From Saprospiraceae bacterium (GTDB lineage Bacteria; Bacteroidota; Bacteroidia; Chitinophagales; Saprospiraceae), in assembly GCA_016718505.1 (NCBI GenBank), contig JADKDE010000001.1, positions 951,501-1,015,500 of the forward strand: a DNA stretch of 64,000 nt, written 5' to 3'. The notes under the pieces are model-generated. The model was not told the DNA's origin. It saw nothing but the letters and a program-made list of their open reading frames with translations, and did not search any database. Positions 47,701-57,997 of the stretch are shown one piece after another (position 1 is the stretch's first letter; every line of letters begins with the position of its first letter). Both the position numbers and the translations under genes were made by a program.

Positions 47701-49586
47701 GAAACAAAGTAATAAATTATTTTCCCCTCAAGTATTTATCATTGGTTTGGCCATTTTTTTTGCCCGTCTTTGCATTTAGCCAAGATACCCTAGCCACTGA
47801 ATCTCGTGGAGATTCGATACAACACACCCTCAACTTGGAGCTGAATCTTGAAGATACATTGGAGGCCACGATTTACTTTCCATTCAGTAACAAAATCGAC
47901 CAAGTCTGGGCAGACACCCTGCTTGACGAAAAATTTCGGTCTTATGAAAGAGGGGATAAAAGGGGTATGGGGTTCATAAATATAGGGCAGCCTGGAAGCT
48001 TTGTATTCGATGGTTTTCAAAAACTAGATAAACCCATCTTGAAGAGCCTTGGCGTTGATGCATTTCAGGCTTACAGGGTAACCCAAATTGATCAGCCATT
48101 TCTTATCACTAGGAAGACTTTGATCAATCTGTATTTTGCCAGAGGAAGGCAAAAAGACGACAATGATTTCATGGCCCTTTTTTCAAAAAATATTAATAAT
48201 AAGTTCCAATTTACTTTCGATTTCAAGCGACTGAACAATCTAGGTCTTTATACGAATCAAAGGCTTCAATTGACCAATTTGTTGGCAGGGTTAAAGTATG
48301 CGTACAAGCGATGGAATGTCTATTTGTCGCACTATTCAAACACACATAGCAGCCTTCAAAATGGCGGAATATCTTCGGATACTTTATATAAAGATGGCTT
48401 GTACAATGTGCGATTAAATTATCCCATCAAACTGAATGCAGCCCAGTCTAGACTAAGTGAAAGAGGCGTTTCGCTCCTTAGTGAATATAGGCTGACCAAA
48501 GATTCGGCGCAAGTCAGCTTTTCGATTTTTCATGAAGGCAAATACGCAGAAGATTATTATAAATTTTGGGATAGTGGTTCACCGTTGGATACGGTTTATT
48601 ATGGTTTATTTTTTCCTAGTGACAACCAACTAAGACAATTTGCGCGATTGGATGAAATCTCAAATAAGCTAGGATTTAAACTGAAAAACCAAGGCAAGAG
48701 AATGGAGCTAAAAGTTGGAGCGCACCACCTCCATAAATTGTTGAAAACGGATAACCGGCACTCTCAAGTTACTGAATTGGGATTGTTTGGATATGGAATA
48801 TTGGGCTTTAATAATATTAATTTTACTACGGCTCATGAATTTTATCTTTCCCAAGGAAAGTTTATTTTTGATAATTATTCCACGATCGATATTAACCTTA
48901 ATTTTGCTCGGCTAGAAGCTTCCTATCGCTTATCCAAGAGAAATGCTAGCGCCCTAGAAGACCAAATTTTTATCAACGATGGTTGGGCATATGATCAGTC
49001 CTTGACCCCTGGCGTGAGACAGGAAGTAATGGGAAAATTGACACATCCAAAAACGAATATTGCATTCGGGATGAGACTGATTTCCGAACAGAAGCCGATC
49101 TACTGGGACAGTTACGGCCTTCCAATCCAGTCCCCAGAAAATGTTAATATACTCCAGTACGTGGTAGAGCTGCCTCTCCATTTCAAAAAGTTTTATTTTC
49201 ATAATAAATTGATTGGTCAAACGGGTAATTTGTCATACAATCAGCACCCTGATCTTGTCACCAAACATTCCATTTATTACGAAGATCGCCTTTTCAAAAA
49301 AGTCATGCAAATGAATACTGGATTTGAATTCGGGACCTATTATTCAAAATACACACCGCAATTTTTGCCAGTAACAGGCCAATTTCACAATGCGAGCGAT
49401 GCTACGCCTATCCAGTTTTACAATCTGGACTATTTCATGACCTTTAAAGTAAAATTGTTTCGCATTAGTTTTCGCTTAGATAACATACAGTCTTATTGGA
49501 CTAAAGTGCCGCGTATGCCGATATACAGGTATCCCTACAATGATTTTTCTTATCGGATAGGCATCGGCTGGACCATGACCGACTAA
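47701..49586 (+). CDS. Putative beta-barrel porin, one frameshift in the signal peptide
   Basis: About 628 residues. The start is ATG 47701 (MKQSNKLFSPQVFIIGLAI); the frame changes in a run of eight T (47753-47761), after which FLPVFAFSQDTLATES continues a proper signal peptide. The mature protein has the putative-porin pattern: paired strands such as FQFTFDFKRLNNLGLYTNQRLQ, KRWNVYLSHYSNTHS, LKVGAHHLHKLL and YRIGIGWTM at the end. It is probably an outer-membrane channel; the indel is most likely a homopolymer error. Confidence 0.85.
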
Positions 49587-49598
49587 AACTCTTTGCGT

Positions 49599-50087
49599 AT
49601 GATAAAAATCAAAAAATGCGATTTTTCAGATATAAAAATCATTAAGGAAATAGCGGATAAAACTTGGCGTCAAACCTATGCATCATTCATTGATCCAGAG
49701 CAAATTAGTTATATGTATAGCCAATTTTATTCGTTAGAAGGATTGCAGGATCAAATGGATCGAGGAGACACATTTTTACTGGCACAGGCCAATTCTGAGT
49801 ACTTAGGGTTTTGCTCATATATGATTTTAGATGAATGTATAAAAATCCCAAAACTATACGTACTACCATCCGACCAGTCCAAGGGCGTAGGCACAGCATT
49901 GATTGATTTTATCATTGGAATTGCCGTCGAAACGGGTAAGCCAAGCATCGAGCTGAATGTGAATCGCTTCAACCCTGCGTTTCATTTTTATAGAAAAAAA
50001 GGATTTTCAATAAAGAAAATGATCGATATTCCCTTGGATAAATTTTTGTTGGAGGATTATATCATGCAGTACAAAATCTATCGATAA
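49599..50087 (+). CDS. GNAT family N-acetyltransferase
   Basis: 162 residues. The start is ATG 49599 (MIKIKKCDFSDIKIIKEIAD). The acetyl-CoA site is IPKLYVLPSDQSKGVGTALIDFI (Q-S-K-G-V-G-T), with IELNVNRFNPAFHFYRKKGF near the C-terminus, resembling RimI/PAT-like enzymes. Substrate unknown. It begins 12 bases after the porin and ends 3 bases from the convergent GH31 gene. Confidence 0.9.
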   Translation: MIKIKKCDFSDIKIIKEIADKTWRQTYASFIDPEQISYMYSQFYSLEGLQDQMDRGDTFLLAQANSEYLGFCSYMILDECIKIPKLYVLPSDQSKGVGTALIDFIIGIAVETGKPSIELNVNRFNPAFHFYRKKGFSIKKMIDIPLDKFLLEDYIMQYKIYR

Positions 50088-50090
50088 TCA

Positions 50091-52472
50091 TCATTTGATA
50101 GCCACTGAAAAGCCTTCAGCTTTGTCCTCGATATCAAAATATTTCAAACCCGCGATGGTTTTTGACATGTCTGTTCCTTTTATAAAAGGATCGAAATTCG
50201 AGATCGGAACCACCCAACTAAAATCCATCGTTTCGGTTTTCGCCTTTATGTCCCCAAAACCATGTAAGAATATCCTCCACTTCTGATTCGCCAATCTGTA
50301 GGTGCCTTCTACAGCTCCAAAGTCTAGCCCACTGCCATTGAAGACGATATTTCTCCTATAAAAAATCGACTTTTCATGTTCAGTGCTTATACCATCGTCC
50401 ATATAAAAAACAAATGTATCACCTGCAAAATCAGAGTTATAGACATGAATCGCGATAAACGAAAAGTCAAGTTCGCCAGTGTGCTGGCCGACATTGTTTT
50501 GGATGACTAAATTCCCAGCTTTCGCAAATATTGGCAATTTATCCTTTGGATACTCTAGGAGATATTCGATGTTTCCGTTCAGTATTTTATCATTGAAAAA
50601 GTCATACCAGACACCCACAGGAAGGTATAATTTGATGAATTCTTTGCCCCCTTCTATCGGACAAATCAAGAGCGACTGCCCGCAGAAAAATTGGCTATCG
50701 TATTTGAAATCAAAGATTTGCCATTCTTTCCAATGATCTATCGCCAGGGATCTGATGATAGGCAGTCCACTTCTGGTATATTCGTGAAAATGGCTATAAA
50801 TATAGGCCATCAATTGATATCGAAGTTTGATATAATTCATCCCTATTTCGGTTGCCTCCTCACCATAAGACCAAGGCTCACTGGTCTTCGAATTGATCAT
50901 AGTATGCATCCTGAATAGCGGCGTAAATGCCCCAACCTGAATCCATCGAATGTACAAATCGGGCCAACAATCTCCGATGAATCCTCCTACGTCATTCCCT
51001 GCAAATGCCATACCCCCAAGTCCCAAATTGGATACTAATTTGGCTCCTAAAAGCAGATGGTCATTGCTAGAACAGTTGTCGCCAGTCCATATCGCACAGT
51101 ACCTTTGAGATCCCGCAAATGCAGCCCTAGTCAGTACGAATGGTCGCTCTTGAGGCTTTGATTTCACCAAGCCTTCTTGAGTGGCACGAGTCATTTGCAT
51201 CCCATATATATTCCTAGCTTCTTTGTGAGACGCCCCTTGACCTTCATAATGAAATTGTATGAGATCGGGCATCTTTTGACCCCAAGCTGCGGGTTCATTC
51301 ATATCATTCCAAAATCCCGTGACCCCCAAATCCCTCAGCTCGGACACCCTTTGTGCCCACCATTCTCTCGTTTCTTGCTTGGTATAATCTGGAAAATGAC
51401 ACCAACCCGGCCACACTTCTCCCGAATAGGGACTTCCGTCAGGGTACATCGCAAATAAGTTATCAGCCAATGCACTGTCGTATGGCTCATACCCTGCTTC
51501 TACTTTTATCCCTGGATCCAATATCACGACGACTTTGAATCCTAAAGCTTTCAGCTCTTCTAGCAATTCTTTAGGATGAGAGAATGTTTTTTCATTCCAA
51601 GTAAATACTTTGTAATCTTGCATATAGTGGATATCCAAGTAGATCACGTCCCCAGGTATTCCCTTTTCTCTGAATGTTTCGGCGATTCTCACGACCTCCT
51701 TGTCGGGATAATAGCTGTATCGACACTGTTGAAAGCCCAGACTCCACATCGGGGGCATGTGATGGCGACCCGTCAGTTGGGTATATTGCGTCAGGATCCC
51801 AGCAATATTTCCAGTAAAAAAGAAATAATAATCCAGCAAACCTTTGTCAGCTCTAAAAAAACTGAATCGATCGTTGGAGCAGCCAAAATTAAAGGTCGTA
51901 CGCGAACTATTGTCTAAAAATACGCCATAGGGCATCTCCTCTTTTATCCCCAAATAAAACGGGAGACTCGCATAGATGGGGTCAGATTCCGCTTGGTATC
52001 CAAAAAAATCCGTGTTCCAATTCGTAAATTGGTGGCCTCTTTTGTCCAAGTGCTGCGTCTTTTCTCCAAGCCCCAAAAATCGCTCGTGATCGTGTAGCTT
52101 TTTATAATTGGTGACCTCGTCCCCATCCCAACTTATACTAAAATTTGGGTCGTCTCCTAGGATTAATTTATCTTCAAGGGTGTAGATATTTAGGCAAAAC
52201 GGCGATTTCATCACCTGGATTTTGAAAAATGGGGCTGCCAACCAATCTTCGGTTACACCTTCGGAGTACACAATTTTGGATAGTGATGGCACCTTTTCGA
52301 CAGAATATGATACCTTCTCCCAAGACTGCTCTGGCCTTTTTGCGACTACGCGCAGCACCCCATTTTCTAGAACACTTAGCCGTACAGACCCGTTGGTACA
52401 TGTGTATTCTACTATGTTTTGAACCTGTTCAGATTTTGTTACATTCCCGATATTTATCCAGTCTTTTGCCAT
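50091..52472 (-). CDS. Glycoside hydrolase family 31 alpha-glucosidase
   Basis: 793 residues, cytoplasmic (no signal peptide seen). N-terminal beta-sandwich, then the barrel: FLGLGEKTQHLDKRG, HMPPMWSLGFQQCRYSYYP, GDVIYLDIHYM, the nucleophile in FWNDMNEPAAWG, the acid/base Asp in AIWTGDNCSSNDHL, and GFIGDCWPDLYIRWIQVGAFTPLFRMH. C-terminal beta domains follow. It cleaves alpha-linked glucose from maltooligosaccharides or related substrates. No transporter or polysaccharide-utilisation genes flank it. Confidence 0.95.
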   Translation of the reverse strand: MAKDWINIGNVTKSEQVQNIVEYTCTNGSVRLSVLENGVLRVVAKRPEQSWEKVSYSVEKVPSLSKIVYSEGVTEDWLAAPFFKIQVMKSPFCLNIYTLEDKLILGDDPNFSISWDGDEVTNYKKLHDHERFLGLGEKTQHLDKRGHQFTNWNTDFFGYQAESDPIYASLPFYLGIKEEMPYGVFLDNSSRTTFNFGCSNDRFSFFRADKGLLDYYFFFTGNIAGILTQYTQLTGRHHMPPMWSLGFQQCRYSYYPDKEVVRIAETFREKGIPGDVIYLDIHYMQDYKVFTWNEKTFSHPKELLEELKALGFKVVVILDPGIKVEAGYEPYDSALADNLFAMYPDGSPYSGEVWPGWCHFPDYTKQETREWWAQRVSELRDLGVTGFWNDMNEPAAWGQKMPDLIQFHYEGQGASHKEARNIYGMQMTRATQEGLVKSKPQERPFVLTRAAFAGSQRYCAIWTGDNCSSNDHLLLGAKLVSNLGLGGMAFAGNDVGGFIGDCWPDLYIRWIQVGAFTPLFRMHTMINSKTSEPWSYGEEATEIGMNYIKLRYQLMAYIYSHFHEYTRSGLPIIRSLAIDHWKEWQIFDFKYDSQFFCGQSLLICPIEGGKEFIKLYLPVGVWYDFFNDKILNGNIEYLLEYPKDKLPIFAKAGNLVIQNNVGQHTGELDFSFIAIHVYNSDFAGDTFVFYMDDGISTEHEKSIFYRRNIVFNGSGLDFGAVEGTYRLANQKWRIFLHGFGDIKAKTETMDFSWVVPISNFDPFIKGTDMSKTIAGLKYFDIEDKAEGFSVAIK

Positions 52473-52517
52473 TCCTATTCCTTAAAATAATGCGTACAAT
52501 TAATTTTTATTTTTTTT

Positions 52518-52628
52518 GGGCGTGCCAGAGCTTCCGCTCTGTCGGTCTATTGTGGGGTTCGCAAACCTCCGTCTTATCTCTTTTCTTCGAAAAAGAGCCA
52601 AGACCAAGCCCTCCATAGACCTCACGCG
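52518..52628 (+). repeat. Intergenic structured repeat, GGGCG family, copy 4
   Basis: Begins GGGCGTGCC and ends CATAGACCTCACGCGC. Hairpins: AGAGC-TTCC-GCTCT (followed by GTCGGTCTATT), GGTT-CGC-AACC, and CTCTTTT-CTTCG-AAAAAGAG. It lies between the thioredoxin and GH31 genes; the remaining bases to 52798 show nothing else. Confidence 0.72.
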
Positions 52629-52798
52629 CTCTGTATATTTTGTTCAGATATTCTCCTTTTGATTCGTAGAATCATCCTAGATAATCCCCGTCCAAAGGTA
52701 AATAAAAAATATTATTGTTAAAGCAAATAAATGGTTTGCTGATAAGACTTTTTGGAAAAAAATATGGGGAGCTAAGAAGCCTAGTATGCCGACCTATT

Positions 52799-53356
52799 TT
52801 ACCATTTGACTGGTACGTTCATATTGTCCTGACGTAGCGGCTGATAGGTTCTTTGATAAGATGACCAAGGGGTTGATTTGTGATAATTTCTAGCGAAGTA
52901 GCTAAGAATCACCTCGAGACCTCTAGCGTCCTGATATCCAGGAAGAGGCTGAATCATATTTCCTTGTTCGTCCAAGAAGACCAAAGTTGGAAAAGATAAT
53001 TGATCGCGAACAAACTCTACGGCCAACTCGTGGTACCCGCTATTCCCTTTGGATACGTATTTGTAGAGCTTTCCGTTGTAAAGTATGGCATTTCTTTGTT
53101 CGGCATTGAATTTTATAGGAATAAAATAATCTTGGATGATTCGCGCTACGATAGGTTGAGAAAAGGTCGTTTTGTCCATGTGCTTGCACCACCCACACCA
53201 ATCGGTGTACATATCGACGATAATCTTTTTCTTAGTTGATTTAGCCATCGCCAGTCCGTCTTCAAAGGACATCCATTTCACCTGCGCTTGTGCACCTGTA
53301 ACAAAGATTGTGACAACAATTCCTACCAATAAGCTCCTGAACAATTTTGCTTTCAT
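52799..53356 (-). CDS. Exported thioredoxin-family protein
   Basis: 185 residues. A signal peptide (FRSLLVGIVVTIFVTGAQA) is followed by a thioredoxin fold with the redox motif VDMYTDWCGWCKHMDKTTF (C-G-W-C), then IPIKFNAEQ and FPTLVFLDEQGNMIQPLPGYQ (cis-Pro). It resembles periplasmic DsbD-gamma or DUF255-like thiol reductases. Partner unknown. Confidence 0.92.
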   Translation of the reverse strand: MKAKLFRSLLVGIVVTIFVTGAQAQVKWMSFEDGLAMAKSTKKKIIVDMYTDWCGWCKHMDKTTFSQPIVARIIQDYFIPIKFNAEQRNAILYNGKLYKYVSKGNSGYHELAVEFVRDQLSFPTLVFLDEQGNMIQPLPGYQDARGLEVILSYFARNYHKSTPWSSYQRTYQPLRQDNMNVPVKW

Positions 53357-53570
53357 AACTACTTTTTCAAAAACTAAAAAACCTAATTTTCTGTTGGTTT
53401 TTGGTTTATTTAATTTTTATTCAAATGCAAAGTAATGACATTATAAAGAAACGTGCAAGATTTTGGTTACACCTTAACCCATATTTAAAATAATCTTAAC
53501 AATCTCAACCCATTTTTGAGATACTTCTTGGCAAAATGGAATTATTTTTACTGATACTTTTACATTATTT

Positions 53571-53602
53571 TTGGTCGTTTGTATAATAAATCAGTATATT
53601 TC
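53571..53602 (+). promoter_or_regulatory. Possible promoter of the SIMPL gene
   Basis: TTG (53571-53573), 21 nt, TATATTTC (53595-53602; one mismatch to TANNTTTG). ATG at 53632. Confidence 0.5.
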
Positions 53603-53631
53603 ATTCTTTAAACCCTAATAACAATTGTACT

Positions 53632-54387
53632 ATGAAATCCGATTCGAATTTAATCATGCCCTTGGCGATATTTTTTGCTTCCATAATTGCTGCATATATA
53701 CTTGGCAATGCCATCATGAGATTCAAAAATGAAGACCGATACATTGCTGTCAAAGGCTTTTCTGAGAAGGAAGTCAAAGCGGATCTCGTCATTTGGACCA
53801 TCAAGATAAAAATGGCTGACAATGATTTGGTACAAGGCAACGCAGATCTCGCCCAAGCAAAGGCAAAGGTTATCAATTTTTTAACCAATAAAGGCATAAA
53901 AACCAATGAAATTACCTCAAAAGATATCATGGTGATAGACAATGAAGCCAATGAGAATTTTGGCAACCACGTAATTCGGGTGAGGTATATCATCGAAGAA
54001 ACCGTTGAAGTGAGGTCCAACAATGTTGATCTCGTGCAAGGTATAAGTCGTATGACGAGCGAGTTGCTGAATGCTTGCGTGGCCTTGTCCACCAAAAACG
54101 ATTGGCAAGGATCTGGCCTTCGATATATATTCACGAAACTATCCGATATCAAGCCAACCATGATCGTCGAAGCCATCAATAATGCTGAAAAAGCAGCAAC
54201 CGAATTCGCCAAAGAAAGCAATACTTCCCTTGGTAAGTTGCGAAGAGCAAGTCAGGGGCTTTTTTCTATACAAGACAGGGATGAATCTCTAGCTGGGGGA
54301 GGTGAAGGAGGAGGCTATGACAGCGGTACTTCTCAGCTATTCAAAAAGGTAAGAGTGGTGATTTCTGCCGACTATTCACTCGATTAA
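53632..54387 (+). CDS. SIMPL (DUF541) domain protein
   Basis: 251 residues. One N-terminal hydrophobic segment (LAIFFASIIAAYILGNAI) anchors or exports it. The SIMPL domain follows with YIAVKGFSEKEVKADLVIW, KVINFLTNKGIKTNEIT, YIIEETVEVRSNNVDLV and IVEAINNAEKAATEFAKE. The family is periplasmic or outer-membrane associated with no defined biochemical role. Confidence 0.9.
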   Translation: MKSDSNLIMPLAIFFASIIAAYILGNAIMRFKNEDRYIAVKGFSEKEVKADLVIWTIKIKMADNDLVQGNADLAQAKAKVINFLTNKGIKTNEITSKDIMVIDNEANENFGNHVIRVRYIIEETVEVRSNNVDLVQGISRMTSELLNACVALSTKNDWQGSGLRYIFTKLSDIKPTMIVEAINNAEKAATEFAKESNTSLGKLRRASQGLFSIQDRDESLAGGGEGGGYDSGTSQLFKKVRVVISADYSLD

Positions 54388-54473
54388 GAAGCCCCTAAAA
54401 CGCTTTGTAAGGAATCCCTAGCTGATTCCTGGTAGCGTCCATGATAGAAATATTGTTTTTTACTATAAAAAAA

Positions 54474-54505
54474 TTGTTCGATTTTAAAGAAAAAGTTTAC
54501 CTTTG
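54474..54505 (+). promoter_or_regulatory. Promoter of the tRNA-Met gene
   Basis: TTG (54474-54476), 21 nt, TACCTTTG (54498-54505), followed by the tRNA 19 bases later. Confidence 0.7.
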
Positions 54506-54523
54506 CATCCGCTTTGGCTTTTT

Positions 54524-54597
54524 GGCGCGGTAGCTCAGCTGGTTAGAGCGCATGATTCATAATCATGAGGTCGGCGGTTCAAGCCCGCCTCGCGCTA
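54524..54597 (+). tRNA. tRNA-Met (anticodon CAT)
   Basis: A 74-nt cloverleaf. The acceptor stem GGCGCGG pairs with TCGCGCT (G-U at both ends), D-arm GCTC...GAGC, anticodon arm CATGA-TTCATAA-TCATG with CAT at 54558-54560, T-arm GGCGG-TTCAAGC-CCGCC, discriminator A. CCA is not encoded. Elongator Met is more likely than initiator (no C1-A72 mismatch, no GGG/CCC anticodon stem); the lysidine-modified Ile tRNA also has CAT and cannot be fully excluded. Confidence 0.92.
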
Positions 54598-54615
54598 CGA
54601 AAAAACAAAACTTAG

Positions 54616-54647
54616 AGGTCATAGGTCCTGAATCTGTGGCCTTTTTT
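54616..54647 (+). terminator. Terminator after tRNA-Met
   Basis: AGGTCAT and GTGGCCT form a 7-bp stem (two G-U pairs) followed by six T. Confidence 0.55.
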
Positions 54648-57600
54648 ATTTGGTTTCATTTAGGTCGTAGTTTTTTATAAAAGTACACCACTCACAATCA
54701 ATTTTATTGCACATCTTTGAAAAATCCCCCGATTTTACCTTGGCATCGACTTCAATCAAGATTTGACCTAAATTGGCAACATCCTCGTCGTTTACTTGTT
54801 TTTCGTATTTGGCAAATTTCTCATTTTCTAACCTCAAAGACTGCATGATGCCTGTGTATTCTTTGTTTTTGAATCGATGGTCTTGCTCCATGAGCATTTT
54901 GTAAAAGACCAATTGACGACCCTTGTCACCACCAGGGTTTTCCAGATCGGTGGGCAGTTTTAAATCTTTTGCTTCTACCTTTCCTGTTTTATAATCCCAG
55001 ACTTGTACTTGATTTCCATAGATATCGACACGATCTACAATCCCTGATATGGCCAATCCCTTCCAGTTTCCTTCCAATTTTAGTTCAGTGTAAAATGCAG
55101 GGATATTCCCCCAAGAATTATGATTTTGTTTATAAAATTCTGCTAAAACAAACAATCCTTGTGCACTAAAATCGTTCATTTGAGCTTTTGTAAACTGGTA
55201 GTGCCTTTTATCCATTTGAGCGTTGAAAAAAGCATATAATTCGTCAACGTGAGGAAGGTTTTCGGTAGCCTTTAGTTTGTCAAAATAGTCCTGTAAAGCC
55301 CCATGAATTGCATTTCCATAGGCCAAATGGGCTTTTAATGTCATAGGAATACGGAGTATTTTTTCAAAATAAAATTTGTTCGGACATGTCAGATAAGCCT
55401 CCAAGGCTGAGTTATTCCATTTGAAAAACTCCATTTTTTCTCGCAGTGTATCGAGATCTATATGGATACCGTCTTTTACTTTGGGTACATACCTCGTGTA
55501 GTCGATATATTGTTCGAGTCGATCTATGGCTACCGTGGGTGATAGGATTTTAGATTCATCGCCTTGGATCAATTCTAGGGCGAACTTCGAAGGGACCAAT
55601 TCCAGTCTCTCTCGATCGCCTTCGGTACTACTTTTATGGTAGGAGCATATAAAAGATTTTTCAGCTCGGGTTATGGCTACATAGAACAATCTTCTTTCTT
55701 CTTCAACGTCTCTATCTTCTTTTTCTCCTTCGGGTACAAACGGGTTTGTGATGGGATTGATGTATTCTGGTCTGACTCTTTTGTTCTCCCAATTAGCCTT
55801 TTGACTATTGATTAAAAAAACATATTCGTACTCAAGCCCTTTAGAGGCAAATACGGTCCGAAGCTGTACTCCTTCTGACTTGTGGATGGCGTGCTTCATA
55901 CTTACTTTTAAATCTTTTTCTTTATAAACTCCATATAAATTTAAAAATTCCCCCAAAGTGCTAATTCGGCCATTTTCTAGTTCTTTTTTGAGCCAATTGT
56001 GCAAGGTGACGATGGCATTGTATTGAAATAATTTGTCTTCTTGACGCAATACATTGCTAAATAATTGGGTATCTCTCAGGATGATATCCAGCATGGTCCC
56101 TGGAGTATTCGACAAGTTTTGTTCTCTCCAAGTCTTGAGCAAGTCTATGGCATCCTTGAGAGCTTTTTGTTGCTCTGTGGCTATTGACTCTACACTCGAA
56201 ATTTCTAAGATGGTATTCAAGAGATTGGGATAGGTATGAGTCTGTCGGTACATTACTTGGAATTTAACCAGAATTTGACCGAGTGTCGGCAAAGAAATAC
56301 CTAATTGTGGCAGGTGAAAATATTCGAATAAACTAAGAGTTATGGACTCTGAAGGTGTATTTAGATCAAAAGTTATTAACTGGATTAAATTGAATATTTT
56401 TTGGATAATGGGCAATTTTAAAATATCGCTTTCACTCGCGGTTTCATAGGGGATTTGAGCCCGTTCCATGTATTTTTGTATCCTTTCGACAAATTTGTGC
56501 TTTGAATATAAAATGGCAATTTTTGAAGGAGAAACGCCTTGGCTGATTAATTTTTTGATTTCGTCTATGATAAAAATTTCTTCACAAAATTCATTTTCAA
56601 AACTTAAGACATGGGGATTTAAACTAAGCTCCTTGAATTTGCCCTCAGCCACTATATCTTTATGAAACTGCTCATCTCGATTGGCAACTCGATTTTGATT
56701 GAAACCAATTACTTGTTTTGCCCCGTCAAGAATCATCTGTGAGGATCTGTAATTATTTTTTAATACTACGCAGGTAACCGATTCACTGAACCGCTGGATA
56801 AACCACTCAAAATTGCTGATATCAGCTCCCTGAAAACTAAAAATAGATTGGTCATCATCGCCCACTACAAAGATATTTGGGTTGTCATCTTCGGATGTCA
56901 AAAGCTCCAATATTGTCTTTTGAGACCCATTGGTGTCTTGAAATTCATCCACCAAAATATATTGAAATTGTTCTTTGCAGTCAAATAAAAAGTCTTCATT
57001 TTCGGAAAGCGCGTTGATTACATTTTGTATTAGATCCTCGTATTCAAAAAAAAGATTTTCGGCTTTTAACTTCTTAAATTCGGGATATAAATCCACCACC
57101 GCCATGAAGTTATCGTATTTTTGGATATTTTTCTGTTCCTCTTTTATTTTATAATCTCCAACTTTATTTCCATTTACATTTTTTTTATAGTACATAGATG
57201 GCTCCTGTCTCATCAATGTTTTACTTTTTTCGATGCTCGATTCGAGATCGGCCTTAGAAATATTAGACTTGGAAAGATAATCAAAGACGGATTTTATTTT
57301 TTGTAGAGCTTCTGTGCCATATTTTGTATTTGCATTTTTTGTTAAAGGGCTATCAGGGCCAAGTTTGACCAATAGCGAATCAATCAACTGAATGATGTCA
57401 ATTTCTTCGGCAATTTTGATTTCAGTTTTAGCAAAATATTCTGCATATGCATTCATCAAATAGCTACAAAAGCTGTGAAAAGTATAGATATGAAGCTTTT
57501 GAGCGTCGGGGCCTATAAGAGATCTAAGCCTCTTTCTCATGGCGGTAGCACCAGCTTCCGTGTAGGTCAAACATAGAATGTTGGTAGGCGAAATATCCTG

Positions 57601-57771
57601 TTGAATCAAAATATTTGCAATCCGAAAACTTAGTATTTGGGTTTTACCCGTTCCAGGCCCAGCCAATACCATCACAGGCCCTTCAATGGTATCGACAGCT
57701 ACTTTTTGCTGAGGATTTAATGCTTGGTATTTGGATTCGTATTGTTGCCGCCAGTCATTTTTATAAGCCAT
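54646..57771 (-). CDS. UvrD/Rep-type helicase with C-terminal PD-(D/E)XK nuclease (AddA/RecB-like)
   Basis: 1041 residues. SF1A helicase motifs: Q-motif LNPQQKVAVDTIEGPV, Walker A VLAGPGTGKTQILSF, motif Ia LCLTYTEAGATAMRKRL, motif II YILVDEFQDTNGSQ, motif III VGDDDQSIFSFQGA, motif IV NYRSSQMIL, motif V GVQLRTVFASKGLEYEYVFLI and motif VI RLFYVAITRAEKS. The C-terminus has a RecB-type nuclease (YLTCPNKFYFEKILR, AYGNAIHGALQDYF, SGIVDRVDIYG, VWDYKTGK) and a cysteine set (CNKIDCEWC) that, with the earlier Cys of TCPNKF, fits a 4Fe-4S cluster. Probable double-strand break processing or repair; no partner nuclease gene is adjacent. Confidence 0.93.
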   Translation of the reverse strand: MAYKNDWRQQYESKYQALNPQQKVAVDTIEGPVMVLAGPGTGKTQILSFRIANILIQQDISPTNILCLTYTEAGATAMRKRLRSLIGPDAQKLHIYTFHSFCSYLMNAYAEYFAKTEIKIAEEIDIIQLIDSLLVKLGPDSPLTKNANTKYGTEALQKIKSVFDYLSKSNISKADLESSIEKSKTLMRQEPSMYYKKNVNGNKVGDYKIKEEQKNIQKYDNFMAVVDLYPEFKKLKAENLFFEYEDLIQNVINALSENEDFLFDCKEQFQYILVDEFQDTNGSQKTILELLTSEDDNPNIFVVGDDDQSIFSFQGADISNFEWFIQRFSESVTCVVLKNNYRSSQMILDGAKQVIGFNQNRVANRDEQFHKDIVAEGKFKELSLNPHVLSFENEFCEEIFIIDEIKKLISQGVSPSKIAILYSKHKFVERIQKYMERAQIPYETASESDILKLPIIQKIFNLIQLITFDLNTPSESITLSLFEYFHLPQLGISLPTLGQILVKFQVMYRQTHTYPNLLNTILEISSVESIATEQQKALKDAIDLLKTWREQNLSNTPGTMLDIILRDTQLFSNVLRQEDKLFQYNAIVTLHNWLKKELENGRISTLGEFLNLYGVYKEKDLKVSMKHAIHKSEGVQLRTVFASKGLEYEYVFLINSQKANWENKRVRPEYINPITNPFVPEGEKEDRDVEEERRLFYVAITRAEKSFICSYHKSSTEGDRERLELVPSKFALELIQGDESKILSPTVAIDRLEQYIDYTRYVPKVKDGIHIDLDTLREKMEFFKWNNSALEAYLTCPNKFYFEKILRIPMTLKAHLAYGNAIHGALQDYFDKLKATENLPHVDELYAFFNAQMDKRHYQFTKAQMNDFSAQGLFVLAEFYKQNHNSWGNIPAFYTELKLEGNWKGLAISGIVDRVDIYGNQVQVWDYKTGKVEAKDLKLPTDLENPGGDKGRQLVFYKMLMEQDHRFKNKEYTGIMQSLRLENEKFAKYEKQVNDEDVANLGQILIEVDAKVKSGDFSKMCNKIDCEWCTFIKNYDLNETK

Positions 57772-57942
57772 GCTAGGTTTTTTTTATTTATTTTAATAAA
57801 AGATAAAGTTATAAAAAAGAAATTTAATCCTACAAGGTTGATTCTTGTCGGTCTCTTAAAAAAGTTTGAGTTATGGAAATTGGAATGAGATTTTTACTTA
57901 TGAGCCGAATTTAAAATAGAATTTTTCGAGGGATAATATAGA

Positions 57943-57975
57943 TAAAAAAAAGCCCGATGTAAAATACATCAGGCT
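57943..57975 (-). terminator. Rho-independent terminator of the giant adhesin gene
   Basis: Minus-strand AGCCTGATGTA-TTT-TACATCGGGCT (11 bp with one U-G pair) followed by seven more T, 23 bases after the stop codon. Confidence 0.88.
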
Positions 57976-57997
57976 CCAATTTGTGGTTCAAATTTTA

